Positions 63,731-64,000 of a stretch of DNA of 64,000 nt are shown here, piece after piece. The DNA lies in assembly GCA_963748005.1 (NCBI GenBank), contig CAVVHH010000003.1:620001-684000 (forward strand). The letters run 5' to 3'. Under the pieces are notes generated by a model. The model did not search any database and was not told the origin of the DNA. It saw only the letters and a list, made by a program, of their open reading frames with translations. The DNA comes from CAILZL01 sp963748005 (lineage in GTDB: Bacteria > Pseudomonadota > Gammaproteobacteria > Steroidobacterales > Steroidobacteraceae). The stretch's first letter is position 1; the number at the start of each line of letters is the position of its first letter. The position numbers and the translations under genes are program-made.

Positions 63731-64000
63731 ATGTCCGGATTGTTCGATATTGGTCTGAACCTGACCCACGACAGTTTTGCGCATGATCTGCCGGCCGTAC
63801 TGCAGCGTGCCGCGGCGGCAGGTGTCGAGTGCATGCTGGTTACCGGCAGCGATGTGCCGCACAGCCAGGCGGCATTGCAGCTGGTGCGAAGTCATCCGGC
63901 ACGGTTGCGCTCGACAGCGGGCATTCACCCTCACCACGCCAAGGATTTTTCATTGGCACAATTGTCGGACCTGCAGGCATTGCTGGCCGACCCACTGGTA
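63731..64000 (+). CDS. tatD: TatD-family metal-dependent hydrolase (partial)
   Basis: The first 90 residues are present before the window ends. The start MSGLFDIGLNLTHDSFAHDLPAVLQRAAAAGVECMLVTGSD and STAGIHPHHAKDFS match TatD DNases (metal-dependent hydrolase superfamily). The usual HTHLD motif is reduced to the GLNLTHD form found in the TatD subgroup rather than YcfH. It likely acts as a 3'-5' exonuclease in DNA repair. Confidence 0.88.
   Translation, partial: MSGLFDIGLNLTHDSFAHDLPAVLQRAAAAGVECMLVTGSDVPHSQAALQLVRSHPARLRSTAGIHPHHAKDFSLAQLSDLQALLADPLV

Overview
The window looks like a chromosomal stretch of a moderately GC-rich gammaproteobacterium. The pointers are orn beside rsgA, a DUF1249 (YqiB-type) gene, a System I cytochrome c maturation operon, RhlE, YgjP and TatD. 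The later part, with a TonB-dependent receptor, DUF6152, Abhydrolase_10 and multi-domain c-type cytochrome proteins, recalls environmental catabolic lineages such as Steroidobacteraceae. That placement is inference; no rRNA or marker set is present.

Region by region. 1-8.8 kb is housekeeping: a partial anchored phosphatase-like protein with a changed active site, a two-subunit 3-oxoacid CoA-transferase, a coiled-coil protein, DUF1249, oligoribonuclease, an M48 membrane protease overlapping rsgA, RhlE and a universal stress protein. 8.9-16.6 kb is a minus-strand operon ccmABCDEFGHI, including a 59-aa ccmD, coupled at its end to a MaoC-type hydratase. A tRNA-Leu(UAA), an orphan MASE3 histidine kinase and two small envelope genes follow. 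21-27 kb is a sugar-acid locus: a Tat-exported ManD-type dehydratase faces a kinase, MFS transporter, 2-hydroxyacid dehydrogenase and beta-propeller protein. 27.3-31.5 kb is an island with two poorly known genes (a DUF5677-type and a DUF3800-like protein), a tyrosine integrase, a repeat and gene debris.

31.5-57.3 kb is a large accessory block. It holds DUF4159 genes plus a decayed copy, DUF6152, three paralogous proteins joining a carboxypeptidase-regulatory domain, a CxxCH haem motif and a propeller with a calcium-type loop, a TonB receptor, a frameshifted double metallo-beta-lactamase protein, an amidohydrolase, two alpha/beta hydrolases, two ModA-like binding proteins without ABC partners, an MHS transporter, and PrpD- and FAH-family proteins carrying Tat-like leaders. 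It reads as envelope-located catabolism of an unknown compound. The ccm operon in the same window could mature its cytochromes. 57.4-64 kb returns to scattered genes: a voltage-gated channel with a zinc ribbon, SpoIIAA-like, acyl-CoA dehydrogenase, tryptophan 2,3-dioxygenase, YgjP, a TPR-like protein and the start of a TatD-type gene.

The leads most worth following are the paralogous cytochrome-propeller family and its cluster, the Tat-exported versions of usually cytosolic enzymes, and the two-gene cassette beside the integrase.
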